Assembly: GCF_000002235.5 (NCBI RefSeq) | Contig: NW_022145609.1 | Location: forward strand, 34,914,630 to 34,978,629 | Length of the DNA stretch: 64,000 bases | Direction of reading: 5' to 3' | DNA from: Strongylocentrotus purpuratus | Lineage: Eukaryota; Echinodermata; Echinoidea; Camarodonta; Strongylocentrotidae | In this document: positions 56,301 to 62,300 of the stretch, piece after piece | Layout of the letters: each line of letters begins with the position of its first letter | Position numbering within the stretch: the stretch's first letter is position 1 | The notes under the pieces: generated by a model | What the model was told of the DNA's origin: nothing | Databases searched by the model: none | What the model saw: the letters and a program-made list of their open reading frames with translations, nothing else | Program-made: the position numbers and the translations under genes

Positions 56301-59300
56301 TACATGTATACAGAACATGATATTGCTCTCACTCTTTTTCAGGCATAGAGTTTTTTTTGTAAAGAGAGAAAAAAATTGCCTTACTAGCTTTTCTGTAACC
56401 CGAACTGCTTCCTCTCCCTATTCTAAATTCATCTAGGCACAGGCCGTGGTGTCATGCCGCTTCAAAATATTCACTTACCGGCAAGAAAAGAGGCACTCTA
56501 AAGAGGGCTAAAATAATCTCACCATAATGCAATTTGGAACACTTCAAGTCTTCATGATCGGAAACATGGTTCACACTTGCAGATATATACTATGAGATCA
56601 AAGAAGAATGCTAGGGGAAATTGTGATAAGATTTGAAAAGAAAATTTATCTTTCCAGGTTTTGGCAGAGTAATACTAAGGATATCTTATTGCTAATCAAG
56701 AGTTGGGTCATACTCCCTGAATTCCTATTTTATTGGCCCAAAACCATTATAATATTCTGAAGCATACCCCGAAAAGTCTGAATAATTATAATTTGCTAAA
56801 AAAGTGCCAGTCTATAACTTGCCTTTCAAATGTGCAATCAGCAATTTGTAAGACACCCAATGTATATATTTCACTTGGTGCAATGTCCTTTTTAATCCAT
56901 AAATTTTTTTTTTTTAGGATCAGCAGAAATAAGACAAGATAATTATTTTAATATCATGCCAATCCAATCAGTTACATGAATATTAGATTGAAAACTTGAT
57001 GATACAGCTTGAGAAAATTGAAGAAAAGCTATTTGTATTGGCATGTATTGAGGAGAAAGCTAACTTGGAAAGTGCGCAGGCGGACTCTGGTCCTTGGTGG
57101 GGGGTGTCTTTTCAGCAGGGTTTTATTGAGGAGAATTGTGCTCCCGTCATGAGATGGTGAACATTCTGGGGCAGAGGAATTTCACAATTTACTTCAAAGT
57201 GGACTATTTAAAGATAAATATCAACCTTGTTGAACATGTGAAATGGTTTATTACACCATAGACCTATTACACCAAGCTAGAAAATTTGGCTCACACCACA
57301 CTAGACCATTTTCTTGTGTGTTCTGAGATCTTTGAAGGTTTTTAGGCCTAGATGTATATATTATACAAGCTCTCCCAATAAAATATATTAACTATCAGTC
57401 ATACATGAGAATGAGCAGTTCAAATGCAATATGCAATGAAAGCAAAGTATCTGGAGTGGGTGATAATCATAGCTACATTTACATTGTATATTGCACATGT
57501 ATTTATCCCAGAGGATGCTACAAAGAGTTTAGAAAAATTGCCCTTCTTCTTGGACCTACATGGTTTTTAGCCCAGCTGCACTGAGGTGCTAAAAGCAATC
57601 AAGAAATAAAGTCCTTCCATGTACCCATTTACTACACATGGGTGGAGGGTGGCAAATGTAGATTAATCATTGATGTCTTGCCAAAGGACATTAGTGCCAT
57701 GGAGGGACTCCACCGCAAACCATGTGATCCACAGTCATAGTGACTTAATAATCCAATATACCATGACATCTCAGCATATTAAATCTTTTAAAAAATAACT
57801 GTTAATAAGAACATTTTTGTGGGCCAAGGACCCAATTTCATTAAGAAAATAAATAATACCAAATGGGATCTGCATCTCTTACATTTGATTTAGCTCTTTA
57901 AATTTTCTGTATCTTTCTATCAAATAAAGCATAGCTTCATGAGATATTGACGCCATCTCTCAAACCTCCAAACTAACAGCATTACCTACTTGTATTCCCT
58001 TGAGATACTTTTGATTAGATTATACAATTAATCTTCTTTCTTCCCATTCGAAGTATAAATCTCATAACTGAGAAAGTTTTTTTGAAATCATCAAAGGAAA
58101 TTAAATTGACTTCTTACAATCAGCCAAGGATACATGTAGTTGGAAAGCGTCTACTAATTTCACACAATCAAAATTACCTTTTGTTGGAAGTAAGTCACCA
58201 GCTTCAGTAACCTCAACATAACGTGGTTTGCCCCTAGCCCCCTCCACACTATCATCAGCTCATTTAGCCTGCATTCAAAATCTCTAAAGATTTGAGAGGG
58301 CCAGCTACACATACACCAGTCTTATCTGTGGATTAAAAACATTCTCCACAAATCTTGCCTAATTGTCCCTCTGATTCACAGACCACCTCATTGTATGCTA
58401 AAGACATTCCAAAGGGCCAGAGAAATCACCCCCCCCCCCCTCCTTTTTTTTGGACACATTCCCCCTTCACCCTTTCATGTAAGAGTGAATGAAGAATGCC
58501 AAGATATTTCCCAAGGTCGACTAACAATTGGATAAGCATCATTCATTGAAACTGCACATGAGTGGGATAAAATTCAGGGCATTTTATAATAAAGTCCACA
58601 AACAGCAATTTGTGCACTGGACTGCTTTTGATTTTGATTTGGTACCATCAGTAAACAAACTTTATATAACAGCGAAATCAATGCTGAAAATGTTACAGAA
58701 CATTGCAATAAGTATCAATAACTATTAACTAAGTTCACATATCTTATTTTAAACAAATCATTGCATAAGATCTAACATCAAATTAAAGATAAAGTTGAGT
58801 TCTGGTCATGCGATTGCATTGAGAAAGAAAAGGTGTGGAATAAATTAGAAAGAGTTGATCATGTAGCATGTACATGAAGTATTAGTGTGTGCTGCAAGGT
58901 TCTGGAGTCATCAAAATCATAATAAATTTGGCCCAGTCTTGGTAAAGTAACAAGCACTGTACACAGAAAGATGTATATGGGACTACCCAAATGGTGTTGG
59001 GCCTACTTACCTTGATTTCCTTAACTTTCTATGCTCATTACTCAGCCATTTTTCTTTTTCTACCAAAATTGTTTGGCAAATGACTGAGACTTTATTTTCT
59101 TTTTTTGATGAGAACTCAAGTTTATCTTTAAGAAAAGTATACATTTCTTGCACATTCTGTCTGCCTTACCGGTAAATCATATTATATTCCAACTTTTTCC
59201 AAATCTTGATAAGGCATGAAGAAAGGCACTCATCACAAGTTTTAACACTTTTCTTCAAAACTTTTAGTTTCAACAATTTTCCAAAGCATGCCTCAGTTTT

Positions 59301-62300
59301 GCATTATCAACACAAAAAATCAAAGAAGAATTGAATTCATCTCATTTGCTTTTAGCAAGTTAGCAAACAGGAAGACAACTGTATGCATTAACAGCCATGA
59401 CAAATTTGCAGTGAACTACACATGTAAACATACCTTAGAACAAATTGGTCAATAAGATACACAATTGCAGAATCACTTTTGGGGGAGAACGGGAGTTTCC
59501 TGAGTGTTCGAAAGAAATCAGAAATCTGATGTTTTCTTAGCAAGCCTTCTTGTAAAATCTTTGCCATGGTGTGGCCTTTGTAATTAAAGGGAAATCTCAC
59601 CTTACTGACAAACAACTCTAAAAGAATGCAGATATCAACAGTGATATCAGGTTTCCTACATTAATAACTCTCTTTATTATTGGTCTGATTTATTGCAATC
59701 TTTCGCCATTCTGTTTCTCTTATTTTTCTGCTCTCATACAAGTTAACACCCTAAAAGGGCTGGGTTATTTGGGCACTCTCTCAGCTGAGGGGGAGGGGAC
59801 CCCTCTTGATATTTCAGCAATATAATGCATGTCTGAAATTTGGCATACAGATAGAGTATTTCATAAAGAATAAGTTTAACTTGAAGTACATTTCCAGGCA
59901 CTATCATGTCTTCTCACTCACACTAGATGAGTCTACAAGTGATGGGGTCAGAGAAGTATGATTCCACAATACTGAGAGGCCCCAAAACAGAGGCACTGTG
60001 CTGGCCAGTACTGTAGTCATTTCCTTTTAGCAGGCCTAGTGTCATAAACAAATTGCTTTCCACGCACTTCATTTCTTCAATTGCTGATAGCCCAACCAGA
60101 GTCTTGTAATCTCTATGTATAGAGCCCATTTTAACAGGGGATCATATGGTCTATGCATACATGTTCCACTCTCAGAAAGAGAACTATAGCTCACTTTGCA
60201 TCTTGGTTAGTTTGCTTAGCTCTTGAACCAACAAAGAAGGGTCCACACACTTCATCAACTTCCTCACTGAACTATTGGATGCCAGTGGCACAAATAGAAA
60301 GAGGGGCACAATACCAGGAATCTCCATTACAGGAAGAGCACTTTCTCTTCATCCTTTATATGTACTTCTCATTCCAATTTGAACCAAGCATACAATATTT
60401 TGTTTTAGTTTTACCACATTTCCCTGGCTTACATGTACTATTCACACTTGAACAACATTAACATTCACATGACTTTCAACCAACAACAAATATGTAATTA
60501 TTTGACACTTAAAAAGTTTGTCAAGAATACTTGATTGGAATACTGACAACAAATCTATTGATACAATTTTACAATTTAAACATTTCCTATTTTTCTTAAA
60601 GGTAAAGACTAAAGACCAGTATTGGAAACGCCCCAATTTAAAAAAATGAAATGGAAGCTCTCATTACCAATCATGTGAAAGAATATGTTTTGACTAATAC
60701 ATGATGATAAAAAAATTTGCCGGGAAAACGCCTACTAATTCATATATTTCGTAAATTTGTTTCTCTCATGGTCTGTGAGAGATATAGGGTAGTCCCATAT
60801 ACATCTTTCTGTGTATAGTGCTTGTAACTTTACGAAGAATGGGCCAAATTTCTTATCATTTTGATGATTCCAGAACCTTGCAGATGCTAGATGCTAGATG
60901 ATCAATCGTTTCTGATCGATTCCACAATGTTTCTTTCACAATGCAATCGCATGACCAGAACTGGTCTTTACCTTTAAATGCAGTTTGGAGCGGGGGGCCG
61001 TCTCAGAAGCAAATGGCTATCAGTCAATTTCATGACATGACTTATGACAATTTAATTTCTATAAAAAAACACTTTGTCACTTTCATTTCAGAATACTAGA
61101 AAGATATTGAGGCTAATTCAAACATGTTTCAAAGTAAGTTCATGAATACAGAATAGTCAGTATCAATGAAATGAAGGTTACCTGAAAAATAATCAGGAAA
61201 TATTTGAAATGATCACAAAGTCAACTACAAAATTGGGCCACCTACAAGTACAATATTGATTGTTTTGTCTTTGGAATGCGTCACCATCCAATATGACATA
61301 ATAATTATGGCGGGAGGAATGCCTACTGTGGGCGGTGGCAAGGGCAATGTAAGTAGGCCAACGTGGACCAAGGGCTATCCAGCCAACAGGGTCGGGTGGG
61401 TGACGGTCGCTAGGTAGTGGAGATTTATTGTCAGAATATGAAGTGTTTAAAGTCACTGAATTTGAGATGAAAGTCATGACAGTCTACATTTTTCTCTGAA
61501 TTATCATCTAACTCTGGACTTCTACGCCGCCAAGAGTAAAATAGCTAATCATAAAAACACAACACCGTACGGGTAAATCAACACTTATCAACCCACACCT
61601 CGGCCTCTAGACCGAATTTTCCGTCTCTTTCGTTCGTTAGCCTCTTATTGGGGTAGGGTCGGCTCTCTCTTTAGAGACGGAAGCCGTTTATACACATGTC
61701 CTTGCTAACGCCACGGCCAGTTCTGGTCGTAGCGTTTTGCCCCCAAAATCCCCCAAAATGTCATTTTACCTCGAGCATGTTATATTGTAAATTAGGCCTA
61801 GGCTATTATAAATCAGTTCCACTTACCAACTTGACTGAAATAATCAGTTTAATAGTCCCTTTTTAGGAAATTATGGGTCAAAATCGAAATCCATTTTGAA
61901 AATCTTTTTCAACATGGATTCCGATTTTGACCCATAATTTCCTAAAAAGGGACTATTAAACTGATTATTTCAGTCAAGTTGGTAAGTGGAACTGATTTAT
62001 TATAGCCTAGGCCTAATTTACAATATAACATGCTCGAGGTAAAATGACATTTTGGGGGATTTTGGGGGCAAAACGCTACGACCAGAACTGGCCGTGGCGT
62101 TAGCAAGGACATGTGTATAAACGGCTTCCGTCTCTAAAGAGAGAGCCGACCCTACCCCAATAAGAGGCTAACGAACGAAAGAGACGGAAAATTCGGTCTA
62201 CTCGGCCTCATGCGCGCAACAGGGATTCCCCTCTGGAGTAGTTACTGGTACTATAGTGGTAGAGTTTAGATTCTACCAAGACTAAACGCAACATTTTCAA

